In this document: positions 35,081 to 43,611 of the stretch, in pieces
Layout: every line of letters begins with the position of its first letter
Position numbering within the stretch: the stretch's first letter is position 1
Source: Ceratodon purpureus
Taxonomy: Eukaryota; Streptophyta; Bryopsida; Pseudoditrichales; Ditrichaceae
DNA: 64,000 nucleotides
Assembly (NCBI GenBank): GCA_014871385.1
Contig: CM026429.1
Span: 6,793,080-6,857,079 of the forward strand
Direction: 5' to 3'
The notes under the pieces: generated by a model
Told to the model about the DNA's origin: nothing
Seen by the model: the letters and a program-made list of their open reading frames with translations, nothing else
The model's database searches: none
Program-made: the position numbers and the translations under genes

Positions 35081-35124
35081 CAAATACCCCCCCGGGGTTA
35101 AAGAAACTGATAAACATGTACAAC

Positions 35125-35197
35125 GCGCCGAGGCGCAGGTGAACGGGCGGAGCCCGTGTCAAGCGCGGGGGGACCCCCGGGCTTGCCCGGGGTCCCC
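35125..35197 (-). other. Three consecutive hairpins in the LINE 3' UTR
   Basis: Three inverted repeats stand in a row close to the 3' end. At 35169-35197 there is a 13-bp stem with one bulged C (GGGGA...CCCGGGC-tt-GCCCGGGG...). At 35143-35157 there is ACGGGC-tcc-GCCCGT. At 35125-35136 there is GCGCC-tc-GGCGC. About 44 bases of unpaired tail follow to the end of the element. LINEs whose reverse transcriptase recognises a specific 3' structure carry such stem-loops instead of poly(A). The role here is inferred. Confidence 0.8.
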
Positions 35198-35369
35198 GTG
35201 CTTGGGACGCAGGGATCCTGCGGGAGAACAGGCTGAAGTACCTGGCAGCCCAGGGTCCGACAGCCTAATTAGCAACGCGGACAAGGCCGCAAATAGCCAA
35301 GGACAAGTCCCGCGATCGCGGCAGAGCCACGAAGGGAACAGTGCCAACGGCAGGAGAGCTACAAAGGGC

Positions 35370-38300
35370 TCAGGGCGACTCGCTATCTAGACGAACCTCC
35401 TGTCTAAGAGACCGAGATCTACCGCTATCTAACCTGTTGAGCCAATGCTCACGAGAAGGGTAGGAACTGTCGATGAGGCGGAACAAATCTTCGTCTTCGA
35501 TGTCGGTGTTGGCCATTGTCGAGTAGATGTGAAGTTGAGTGTCAGCGGCGAGGCGAGTGCGGTGCGCTCTGGCGTACAGGAGAAGTCTTTGTCGGATTGA
35601 GGGTGAAGGCGGCCTGTTCCTTCTCTCCTCTTCTCTTGCTGTATCTTCTCGTTCTTGGAGTCTGTCCTGTTCAAGCTCCATTCGCCATGCTTGTAGCTCG
35701 TCTTGTAAGGCCGCTTCCAGTTCCCGTTCGGTGCCTGGGCTTACGTCGTGGTACCTGTTCTGCCAAAAATATCCGCTGTGGGGATCTTGAGGGATTCTAA
35801 CCGGGGAGGGTGTTGCGTGTATAGGGATTTCCTCAGGGTTAATCTCCGCAGCATCAACATTGGCGTTGGCGACGCGGAATAGTTCTGCGATAGCTGCTTC
35901 GAGGTGCGGGGGAGGCGGCTGTGGGCCTTCCTGTCTTCGTGCGATTTCCTGCGATACAAGATGCGGTGGCGGTAGCAAATTCCAGGTGGGTTCATCTCTT
36001 GTTGGGTCTTGAGTTGTCGATGCGAACACCTGGTGTCTCGACCATGTCTTGGTGAAGAGTAGGTTCTTGGCTTCTTGTATGTTCGCAGGTCGTTGGTGCT
36101 TCTGAAGCTCTCGCCAGGCCTCCATTCCGATATGGATGGTGGTCTTCCATGCCTTAAAGAGGACCGTGCCTGTGTGGTATTGTGTTGCGTCCCTGTCATA
36201 AGCACACTTTGCGCACCAGATGTTCCACATGATTAGCGTTCTTAGAAGGAGCCATGGAGTGTCGGGGTTAACCTTAACCGAGTCTGTCAAGTCCCGAGTT
36301 GCTGGCCGAGGGTTGTGAAGAGAGCCGTAGAGCACGTCCTCCCACCGTGTGAGGGTCGGTTGGTTGGCTTGCGAGCAGAGGTTGTTGTACTTTACCCAGG
36401 CTAGGCATGTGTGCGGACACTCCCAGAAGGCGTGTCGAATGGTTTCCAAGGTATGGTTGTTGCACAAGGTACAGTTACCGTCTTGGTTCATAACGCGGCG
36501 CCATGCTCCGACTGGGATCCCGCCTGAAAGAACGAGCCAGCGCATGGCTGCGACTTTCCGGGGGAACCATGGGTGCCATAGGGCTTGGTAGAAGGCCTTG
36601 CAATCGGCGTCGTTAAAATTATGCTGTCGAAGAAGGGCTTCGCCTTTCAGAGGGGCGCCGTCTTGTTTAACTTTGAGACGATATCCCCTCTTAGTTGTGT
36701 AGTTGAAGAAGTTTGTAACGGGGAGGTCGCCCTGGGGGTTCCACGTCCATTCTTGGGGATCGATGGCGAGCTTGAGGATGGGTTGGGAACCGGCGATCCA
36801 TAGGGTGAGGTCGGGGCTCACTGCTGCAGCCGGGTTGAAATCCTTGAAGATTCCTGACTGGCCGATTCGGGTGACCACTCTCACTCTCTGGACTTCTTGG
36901 TCGCCGATTTCGATGGGGCCAGAGCCCACCTCCAGGAGCTCTTCTGAGTCGAGGACGATAAATTTGTCACCTTGAAGGACCCCGGAGGTGAAACTCCGAA
37001 TGTGAAAGATTTCAACAATTGGACCTCTGATGTCTGTAGTCCACCAGTCTCGGGGCGAATATGGGCGGGCGTTTCCAGGATCCCAGGGGATGCTCCTGAG
37101 AAGGAGTTCCCGTTGATTTTCCACCAGCCGGCCACCTGTGAATCGGGTGAGTGTTTGGGCTGAGTGCCAAACACGCTGATCCTCGTCCCACAAGTCGCCT
37201 ACCGTTCGGAGGAACTTGCGTGCCCATAAAGCATACCGGTCCTGGCTTCCGATTCTCCACTGGACACCAAGGGCGTCTGTAAGGAGAGAATTGCCGAAGA
37301 GAGGCTGGCGCTTAATTTCGTCGTGGTGCTGTGGAGGATTGTGAGAGAGGCCCTCTTGAAGTCGCTGCCAAGCAATTCGGGCGCTGTTCCAAAGGAAGGA
37401 CCCTGAGGGCTCGACTGGAAGTTCGGAACCGAGGAGCCAGTGGGAGCTTCTAAACCAGAGGCCCCCGCGCTTTAGTTGAGTGGCGGATACTCGGTGGCGA
37501 ACCATAATCTTCCAGGGCTCAAGTCCTGGTGAGAGTCCTCTGGCTATCAGCTTGGCAAGAAGTGCTTGAGCTTGAATCTCCGGATCGAAAACCTTTAGTC
37601 CTCCACTGGTCACGGGCTGGATTACGGTAGTCCACTTAACTTTAGCCCTGGTCGTGCCTTCAATCACTCCGCTCCAAAGGAAGTTTCGGACGAGGGCTCT
37701 AACCTGAGTAAAGATCTTGCTCTCTATGCTTGCACAAGAGGCTATAAACCAGATGGAAGCTAAGATTACTTGGTTAATTACCATTGCTCGTCCTGCCAGG
37801 GAAAGTTTTCTTGGTCCCCATTTAATAAGTTGACCTGTGATCTGCTTGAGAACCTTGGCACCACTTTCTGAGGGGGGCATTCGGAATCCAATGGGGAAGC
37901 CCAGATACCGAACTGATTTGCCCTCCTCTATCCAGGTCAGGCCGTGTTCTGTTCCCCAAGTGATAGTCCTCGGTCGTCTTGACGCCCAAATTGCTGATGT
38001 TTTGTGGTAGTTCACTTTTGCTCCAGATGCGGCACAATAGCAGTCTAAGACTTTCATCATGCGGTGGAGGTTCGCAGGCTCTCCGCGCAGGAACAAGGAA
38101 GTGTCATCCGCAAACATCAGATTTGTGAGGTAAGATTTATCGGGCATCTTGAGACCCTCTATCTTCCATTTGGGGTCGTCGAGCATATAACCTAGGGCGT
38201 CAGCTGCGAACAGAAATAAGTACGGCGCCAGGGGGCAGCCCTGGCGCACGGATCTCTCTAGGTTAAAGACAGGTCCATGCTCTCCGTTGAGAGTGATCGA

Positions 38301-40280
38301 AGCTGCGGAGCTAAGGTTCAAGGACATGATCACGTCGATCCATTTGCTAGAGAAACCTAATTTCTCCATAGTGGCTCGAAGGAAAGTCCAGCTAATCCTG
38401 TCGTATGCTTTCTCGAAATCTAACAGAAGTAGGACTAGGTCTTGATTACTCTCTTCGGCCCAAGTCATTGCTTCGATTGCTAGAAACACGTTGTCGAAGA
38501 TGCATCTTCCCTTAACGAAGCCTGTTTGGGATTTCCTTATCCATTTGGACAGGTTGGGCATCATTCGATTGGCTAGCATTTTCGCAATGATTTTGTATAC
38601 CGATCCTAATAGGGAAATGGGTCGGTAGTTGGGAATGAGAGAAAGGTCCCCTGATTTGGGGACTAAGACAATGTTGCTCGTATTTAGCTTAGTTGGGAGA
38701 TGATTGGTTGCCCATACCTCCCGGACCAGCTCGATTAAGTCGAGTTTTGTGCCTTCCCAACAGGTTTGGAAGAATTCCGTGGGCACCATGTCTAGGCCTG
38801 GGGTTTTCCCTGAGGGCAAACTCTGCAAGGCTGAAAGGACTTCGTCGTGTGTGATCTCCTTTTCAAGCTCCAGGTTTTGTTCGGGAGTCACTAGCCTCGG
38901 GGTACTCTCCAGGCAAAGGTTGCGGGCGGCTATATTTTCCTCTACGGTTGGGTCTTTGGAGTATAGGTTACGGTAGAAGGATTGAGCGAAGGTTGCCATA
39001 TCTGGCTGCTTGGAGAGAATTCGGCCGTTGTCGTTGAACTCTCGAATTCTAACCTTCTTGTGCCGTTTGCCATGATGAGAGAAAAATTCGGCACTACATC
39101 GGTCCCCAACACGGGTCCACTTGGCTGAGATGGCATTGAATTGTTTCTCCAGACGCTTATGACGGATCTGGGCTAACTGAAGTTGAGCCTTGTTCAGATT
39201 CTCTCTGGCTACTGGATCCTGCCAATTGGACTCAAGGTGCTCTTCGGCAGTCATCAGCTCAGTGATCTGAGCCTGGTAATGTTCCTTCCATTCTCGTCTG
39301 CTCTGATCAGCTATTGCTTGATTTTTAGATTGGACTGCCTTGAGAGCTAAAGCCACTCTGTCGCACCAAGAGTGGTTAGGGAAGTCGTCAATGGTCTGTC
39401 TCCAGACTAGGATTAATTTCGCTCGTCCTTCCTCTGAATTCAGCTGGCGAAGGTCAAAGAAGGTGGAGCGGGGGAGTGGCTTTCCCCGAGGTTTGAGCTT
39501 CAGAAAAACAGGTGCGTGGTCTGAAATTGATGGTTGGGTCGGCCAGATCCCTGTAAGACCGCCCCTGTTTTGGAGCACTGAGCTGATGTAGATTCTATCG
39601 ATACGAGTGAATACTGTACGAGGAGGGTCTCTGTCGTTGTTCCAGGTATAAAGCTTCTTGTTGATCTTCCGGAACTCCCCCATGTGGAAAGTATCTTGAA
39701 TTCCAAGCTTGATAACTAGGTTATTCCAAGCTTCTATCTCTCTAGGGCCACGTCCGGTTGATCTGGTCCCCCCTAATTTGTCATCAAGAGATTCTACGAA
39801 GTTCAAGTCGCCCCCAAGGATCCAGTGGGCCTCGGGGAGGTTGAATTCGAAAATCTTTTGCCATAGGCGGGCTCTGGGGCCAGTATAGCTATGACCATAG
39901 ATATTGAGGAGCCCTACTTTCAGTTTAGGGGTTAACCGAAAGGTGACGAATTGGGCTCTTCCTCGAACGATAACTCCGTGTTCCACAATGTTGTCGGAGA
40001 TTTTGCTCGAGGTTAAGATGGCTGTGCCTCCAGCTAGGCTGTCTTCTTCGGCTGAGTAATAGGCTTCATTCCAGAGAATGGAGCCTTGAAGGAAATTGAG
40101 CTGATCGGATCTACTAAGGCAGTTAGGTAAGGTTAGGCGGTGTTCCTGTAGAAAAATGATCTCGGGTTTGGGGTGAGAGTTTAGGAAAAAATCCCGTAGC
40201 TCTCGTCGTTTTCTCACCCCGTCCAGTCCCATGCCTAGACATTGGACGTTGTAGGAGGCTAGCGTGAGGTCGTCAGACAT
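35370..40280 (-). CDS. LINE ORF2: endonuclease-reverse transcriptase
   Basis: 1,636 residues from the ATG at 40280. An in-frame ATG at 40322 also exists but lies inside ORF1. The N-terminus (about residues 5-265) is an APE-type endonuclease: SYNVQC, LQEHR, GGDLNF and SDHAPVF supply the catalytic N, E, D/N and DH. The reverse transcriptase spans about 535-800, with NYRPISLL, LLDFEKAYD, RQGCPLAPYLF and FADDTSLF (catalytic DD). A zf-RVT domain follows at about 1225-1295 (WHPWFPRKVAAMRW, CTLCNNHTLETIRHAFWECP). About 330 further residues, rich in P, E and R, form a C-terminal extension that I do not recognise. The ATG overlaps the ORF1 stop as ATGTCTGA, suggesting termination-reinitiation. The frame is intact. 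Confidence 0.95.
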   Translation of the reverse strand: MSDDLTLASYNVQCLGMGLDGVRKRRELRDFFLNSHPKPEIIFLQEHRLTLPNCLSRSDQLNFLQGSILWNEAYYSAEEDSLAGGTAILTSSKISDNIVEHGVIVRGRAQFVTFRLTPKLKVGLLNIYGHSYTGPRARLWQKIFEFNLPEAHWILGGDLNFVESLDDKLGGTRSTGRGPREIEAWNNLVIKLGIQDTFHMGEFRKINKKLYTWNNDRDPPRTVFTRIDRIYISSVLQNRGGLTGIWPTQPSISDHAPVFLKLKPRGKPLPRSTFFDLRQLNSEEGRAKLILVWRQTIDDFPNHSWCDRVALALKAVQSKNQAIADQSRREWKEHYQAQITELMTAEEHLESNWQDPVARENLNKAQLQLAQIRHKRLEKQFNAISAKWTRVGDRCSAEFFSHHGKRHKKVRIREFNDNGRILSKQPDMATFAQSFYRNLYSKDPTVEENIAARNLCLESTPRLVTPEQNLELEKEITHDEVLSALQSLPSGKTPGLDMVPTEFFQTCWEGTKLDLIELVREVWATNHLPTKLNTSNIVLVPKSGDLSLIPNYRPISLLGSVYKIIAKMLANRMMPNLSKWIRKSQTGFVKGRCIFDNVFLAIEAMTWAEESNQDLVLLLLDFEKAYDRISWTFLRATMEKLGFSSKWIDVIMSLNLSSAASITLNGEHGPVFNLERSVRQGCPLAPYLFLFAADALGYMLDDPKWKIEGLKMPDKSYLTNLMFADDTSLFLRGEPANLHRMMKVLDCYCAASGAKVNYHKTSAIWASRRPRTITWGTEHGLTWIEEGKSVRYLGFPIGFRMPPSESGAKVLKQITGQLIKWGPRKLSLAGRAMVINQVILASIWFIASCASIESKIFTQVRALVRNFLWSGVIEGTTRAKVKWTTVIQPVTSGGLKVFDPEIQAQALLAKLIARGLSPGLEPWKIMVRHRVSATQLKRGGLWFRSSHWLLGSELPVEPSGSFLWNSARIAWQRLQEGLSHNPPQHHDEIKRQPLFGNSLLTDALGVQWRIGSQDRYALWARKFLRTVGDLWDEDQRVWHSAQTLTRFTGGRLVENQRELLLRSIPWDPGNARPYSPRDWWTTDIRGPIVEIFHIRSFTSGVLQGDKFIVLDSEELLEVGSGPIEIGDQEVQRVRVVTRIGQSGIFKDFNPAAAVSPDLTLWIAGSQPILKLAIDPQEWTWNPQGDLPVTNFFNYTTKRGYRLKVKQDGAPLKGEALLRQHNFNDADCKAFYQALWHPWFPRKVAAMRWLVLSGGIPVGAWRRVMNQDGNCTLCNNHTLETIRHAFWECPHTCLAWVKYNNLCSQANQPTLTRWEDVLYGSLHNPRPATRDLTDSVKVNPDTPWLLLRTLIMWNIWCAKCAYDRDATQYHTGTVLFKAWKTTIHIGMEAWRELQKHQRPANIQEAKNLLFTKTWSRHQVFASTTQDPTRDEPTWNLLPPPHLVSQEIARRQEGPQPPPPHLEAAIAELFRVANANVDAAEINPEEIPIHATPSPVRIPQDPHSGYFWQNRYHDVSPGTERELEAALQDELQAWRMELEQDRLQEREDTAREEERRNRPPSPSIRQRLLLYARAHRTRLAADTQLHIYSTMANTDIEDEDLFRLIDSSYPSREHWLNRLDSGRSRSLRQEVRLDSESP

Positions 40281-42612
40281 GGTCTGAGGAATCTGGGATA
40301 CCGCTAGCAAGGGTCTGCTCAAAGTAGACCAAGGGAGGCTGCATTTCTGCGGTGGGCGGCTCGTCTTGATAGTCGTATCCTAAAAGCTGTACCCACTCTG
40401 AGTGTTGGAGTCCTCGAAGCCTCTCCAAAATTGGAGTGTTAGGGAGTCCTAGAGAAAGCTGCAGAGGTTTCCAGTAGGCCGACTGCTGCTTCTTAATTGC
40501 TGTAGACTCCTCCTTGAAAGGGATGATTGCGAGCCATTCTGAGACGTAGGCGTTAGGTTGCTCTCTCCAGCCCGAGGTCCAGATGGCGTCTTCCCAAATT
40601 CTAAGGGGGTTGGGTCCACTATTTCGGTTGGTGATCTCTTTCCGAAGAACTTGCATGGTAGAGTTGACCAAGTGGGACTTGGCTGTGTTCGGGGACCATG
40701 TCGACTCACCTCTTGTTTGCTCAATATGGACTGTGCAGAGAGGGGAGTCGTTCTCTTTGCGGACTAAGACTTCTAAGGAGTTCTCTGGAGTCGATCGGAT
40801 GAAGATGGGAGTGATGATTCCATGAGTCGGCTTCGATGAGTCTTCGAGGTCAGGGGTTGGATAATCTACGAGAGCTCTCCAAAAATTTGGGTGGATGTCG
40901 GAGGTATTGTAACCAACCGGTTGGTTACAGAGCTCCGACGATTCACCGGGTGTGTTTGTCTGTTGTAATTTCTCTCTCCAGACAAAGGTGTGCTTCGGTT
41001 TGGGAATTTGCCAAGGGGCCGAGGGACTTGATGGAGCTGGTTCAGGAGCTAGGGTAGGCTTCTTGAAAATTCGATGGGAATTATCATCAGCCTTATGTGA
41101 TTTCCCTCGCTCTCGTTTCCTGTCCCCGTCCAGTCTCGGTTGAGGGCAATTCTTCACGTGGTGATCAGCACTTCTACAACGGCTGCATTGGGAGGGGAGT
41201 CCGCTGTATTCTAACTTGTATTCAAGCTCTTTCCCCCCTTGGATTCCTGGTAGGATTATGCTAGTTGGAAGTCTAGAGAGGTCGTCAACTAGGAGTCTTA
41301 CCTTGGGTCCTGCCGCTCTAGTGCAGTAGTTGTCTCCGTCGTCAACCCAGATCACTTCCCCTATGTTGGTGAATATTTCTGTAAGCAATTCTGTGGATCT
41401 AAGGGCTCTGCGAAGTCCTACTACCTGTGCCCAAATGGGGAAGATGAGATTGGTATCTCCCTCAGTTGAGCCTGTAGGTTTAAAATCTGCCCTCCAGGTT
41501 GTAAACTGGATGAGCTGATTGTGTAGGCGATGCTGCCTAGTAAGAGTGTTGAGTTTCCCAAATTCACTGGAGAATTGGATCTCAAAGAAGCCCCCTCCTA
41601 GCATGGTAACCGAAGAGTATGAACGATGAAGTGTGTGGAGCGCCCAATCGTGTAATGCTCTCGGTCCTGGATTCTTCTTTAGGTATCCTATTAGTGAGTG
41701 GGATTCCTCTGTGGCGACCTGGTCTTGAAGTTTGAGTAAAGTTTCTGCTTTCAGCTCTATCCGGAGTGCCTTGGTTTTAGGCTGCTCTGGTTCTTGAGAG
41801 GGGCTGCTGGTTGCTGAATCTGCTTGCTTGGTCTCTGCGATGGTTGTGGGCGCAATGCCACAAATCTCTAAGAGACGGGAAGGGTCCGGCTTGAGATCTC
41901 TGGCTAACCGAGAAAGCTCCTCTTCCCGCGAACGCATATGAACCAAACCGAGCTGAGGGTTTGCTAGGATGCATTTCTCTGCTTCTTCCCATCTGCTGTG
42001 AACTAGCGATACTAGACTGTCTAGCATTCTAGAAGCCAGATCTTGCGTGAGAGACAGGAGCTGGTTCTCACCTGAGTGACCTTGCTGCGTGAGCGATGGG
42101 GTCGTTGGGGTGTGAGCCTGCGTTGGCGTGAGCTGAGGGCGGGGTTCGGGCTGAGTGAGCTGAACGTCCGGCTCCTCTTGAATTGGTGGCAGTGGGTTGC
42201 CTGGGGAGGCAATAGGGCTGTCTTGGAGCATTGGTTCTGGCGGCGCTTCTGTGAGGTCTCCTGCAGGTGAGAAATGGAGCTGTTGAATCTTGAAGTCACC
42301 CAGAGATTCCTTAGAGGACGTGCCAAGACTGCTAATGCTGTCCTCTGAGATTTCGTCACTACTCTCTGATAATATCGTGATTGGAGTGTGATCGACTGTG
42401 ATGATTCTGTTTCTGAGAGAATACCCTGAATCACTTGAATTTTGCACGCTACTAGGTCCAGCCATTCGGCGTGTGATATTCTCTAAACGCTTATCCATAA
42501 CTCTTCCTAAGCTCTGTCTACTGCTACCTGTGGGTTCTGCTGCGACCAGAGAGGGATTCTCTGAAAGCGCTCTAACCCGGTCGGTTACACTCTTCCCTCT
42601 CGACTTAGCCAT
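40273..42612 (-). CDS. LINE ORF1: nucleic-acid-binding protein with CCHC knuckle
   Basis: 779 residues. The first ~200 are S/P/T/Q-rich and disordered-looking. A globular section at about 310-450 resembles the DUF4283-type domain found before zinc knuckles in plant LINE and gag-like proteins. A CX2CX4HX4C knuckle follows at C476-C479-H484-C489 (CSRCRSADHHVKNC), then a basic RKRERGKSHK patch and a long C-terminal half without recognised domains. In LINEs, ORF1 protein coats the RNA and helps target-primed reverse transcription. The start MAKSRGKS at 42612 is the first ATG of the frame. The stop at 40273-40275 overlaps the ORF2 start. Confidence 0.9.
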   Translation of the reverse strand: MAKSRGKSVTDRVRALSENPSLVAAEPTGSSRQSLGRVMDKRLENITRRMAGPSSVQNSSDSGYSLRNRIITVDHTPITILSESSDEISEDSISSLGTSSKESLGDFKIQQLHFSPAGDLTEAPPEPMLQDSPIASPGNPLPPIQEEPDVQLTQPEPRPQLTPTQAHTPTTPSLTQQGHSGENQLLSLTQDLASRMLDSLVSLVHSRWEEAEKCILANPQLGLVHMRSREEELSRLARDLKPDPSRLLEICGIAPTTIAETKQADSATSSPSQEPEQPKTKALRIELKAETLLKLQDQVATEESHSLIGYLKKNPGPRALHDWALHTLHRSYSSVTMLGGGFFEIQFSSEFGKLNTLTRQHRLHNQLIQFTTWRADFKPTGSTEGDTNLIFPIWAQVVGLRRALRSTELLTEIFTNIGEVIWVDDGDNYCTRAAGPKVRLLVDDLSRLPTSIILPGIQGGKELEYKLEYSGLPSQCSRCRSADHHVKNCPQPRLDGDRKRERGKSHKADDNSHRIFKKPTLAPEPAPSSPSAPWQIPKPKHTFVWREKLQQTNTPGESSELCNQPVGYNTSDIHPNFWRALVDYPTPDLEDSSKPTHGIITPIFIRSTPENSLEVLVRKENDSPLCTVHIEQTRGESTWSPNTAKSHLVNSTMQVLRKEITNRNSGPNPLRIWEDAIWTSGWREQPNAYVSEWLAIIPFKEESTAIKKQQSAYWKPLQLSLGLPNTPILERLRGLQHSEWVQLLGYDYQDEPPTAEMQPPLVYFEQTLASGIPDSSDHV

Positions 42613-42760
42613 GATCCGAAAAAAACGGATCTCTAAGAACTCACAAACTGCTCAAAAATCGAGGTGAATCGATGCGAAATGGTCTCCTAGAGATGCACCA
42701 CGCAATGCCGACTGTTGCATACAGATCTTGTGAAAGGAAAAGCTCTAAAACATACTGTCC

Positions 42761-42839
42761 TGGAAATGCGGAATTCAAACTAGGATGCGGCTCCGAATTT
42801 CACGGAGCTCCTCCGCTCTTCCATTTGAGCTACACCCCC
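42761..42839 (-). other. tRNA-like sequence in the LINE 5' UTR
   Basis: Read on the minus strand, GGGGGTG-TA-GCTC...GAGC-G-GAGGA resembles a tRNA 5' half, closest by eye to plant tRNA-Tyr (GAGCGGAGGA, then later CATCCTAG). GTTTGAATTCC looks like a degenerate B box. The 3' strand CATTTCC plus A can pair with GGGGGTG, using three G-U pairs. The variable region and T-stem are missing or mispaired and a GCTCCG...CGGAGC hairpin sits in the middle, so it is not a functional tRNA gene. It may be a captured tRNA relic or an internal Pol III-type promoter for the LINE. Confidence 0.45.
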
Positions 42840-43138
42840 GTACGGTCTTCATTTTTCCAAGGCCCCACCGAAGCTCGGAGGAGGTGCCCTGAATTCTTGA
42901 AGACAGGATGACCTTTCGGGAGAGTTTTGAAAATTTATATGCTTCCAAGCAATCACAACGCAGGTACAAATCTCACGAAAATGCCCGGACACGGGAGGTG
43001 CCAGATTAGATTCAAACGGCATGCTCACTCACACACCACAGTTCCACTAGCTTAGCAGGGGTTGCTCAAAGGGAACCATCCCAACACACCGCCACCCCAT
43101 CACACTGCCAACTCCAACACATTCCAGCACCAGTGTTC

Positions 43139-43163
43139 CTCTGACCAGCTGAGCTAATTAGGC
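43139..43163 (-). pseudogene. tRNA-Ile(AAU), 5' part of the split gene
   Basis: The minus strand gives GCCTAATTA followed by GCTCAGCTGGTCAGAG, that is tRNA positions 1 to about 25, ending exactly where the LINE begins. The last 16 bases are the target-site duplication and recur at the other end of the LINE. GCCTAAT is fully complementary (one G-U pair) to ATTGGGC of the 3' part at 35017-35023. The A box is retained here. Confidence 0.9.
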
Positions 43164-43611
43164 GGTGAGTGGGTCCCACACGAGATGGCAGTGAAGTATC
43201 TCGAAATTACTATGATCTTTGAGAAAGCCGGCCCTCCCAATCTCGAGAGCCTAGGGGTGCCCTGGAGTTAGTACATGTCACTTAAACCAATCCTACCCTT
43301 GAATTTATCCAATCCTTATGTAAGAGTTTTTAGAATAGAAAATATCCAGGTATTGACATCATGGCATCACGCTTCTCATCAGTCCCCTGTCCTGAGTTCC
43401 AATGTTCGTTCTGAATTAGCTGCTACACGAGTAACGTCATCAGTTTCAAATGCTACCAGGGAGCCAAATCCACTCCAGTTGTTGCTGTTGCAAGTCCATG
43501 CTACTAGAACAACCCCTGCTTGAATAAGTCACTAATAACAAACTCAAGCAAAACAATGGTTAACATTCCAGATTACATTAACCTGGAGGAGCTACTATTA
43601 GAATACTAAAA
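43164..43611. other. Intergenic region between the split tRNA and the PPR-SMR gene
   Basis: Contains a short frame at 43275-43523 without domain. Part of this is presumably the 3' UTR of the minus-strand PPR gene, whose stop codon is at 43612. Nothing else recognised. Confidence 0.4.

Larger units (their letters stand above)
35081..43138 (-). mobile_element. Full-length L1-clade LINE inserted in a tRNA-Ile gene
   Basis: The element is bounded by a perfect 16-bp target-site duplication, ctctgaccagctgagc, at 35065-35080 and 43139-43154, so its length is 8,058 bp. Order on the minus strand: a 526-bp 5' UTR (43138-42613) containing a tRNA-like sequence, ORF1 with a CCHC knuckle, ORF2 with endonuclease, reverse transcriptase and zinc-knuckle domains, and a 289-bp 3' UTR with three GC-rich hairpins. 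There is no poly(A); the 3' end reads ...tttaaccccgggggggtatttg directly into the tRNA. Both ORFs are open and the duplication has no mismatch, so the insertion is young and the element may still be competent. Confidence 0.93.

Noticed and set aside
35098..35139. Working tRNA-Ile gene beside the LINE
   Set aside because: The bases upstream of the D-arm at 35081-35090 do not pair with the acceptor strand. The true 5' end is on the other side of the LINE, so the gene is split.
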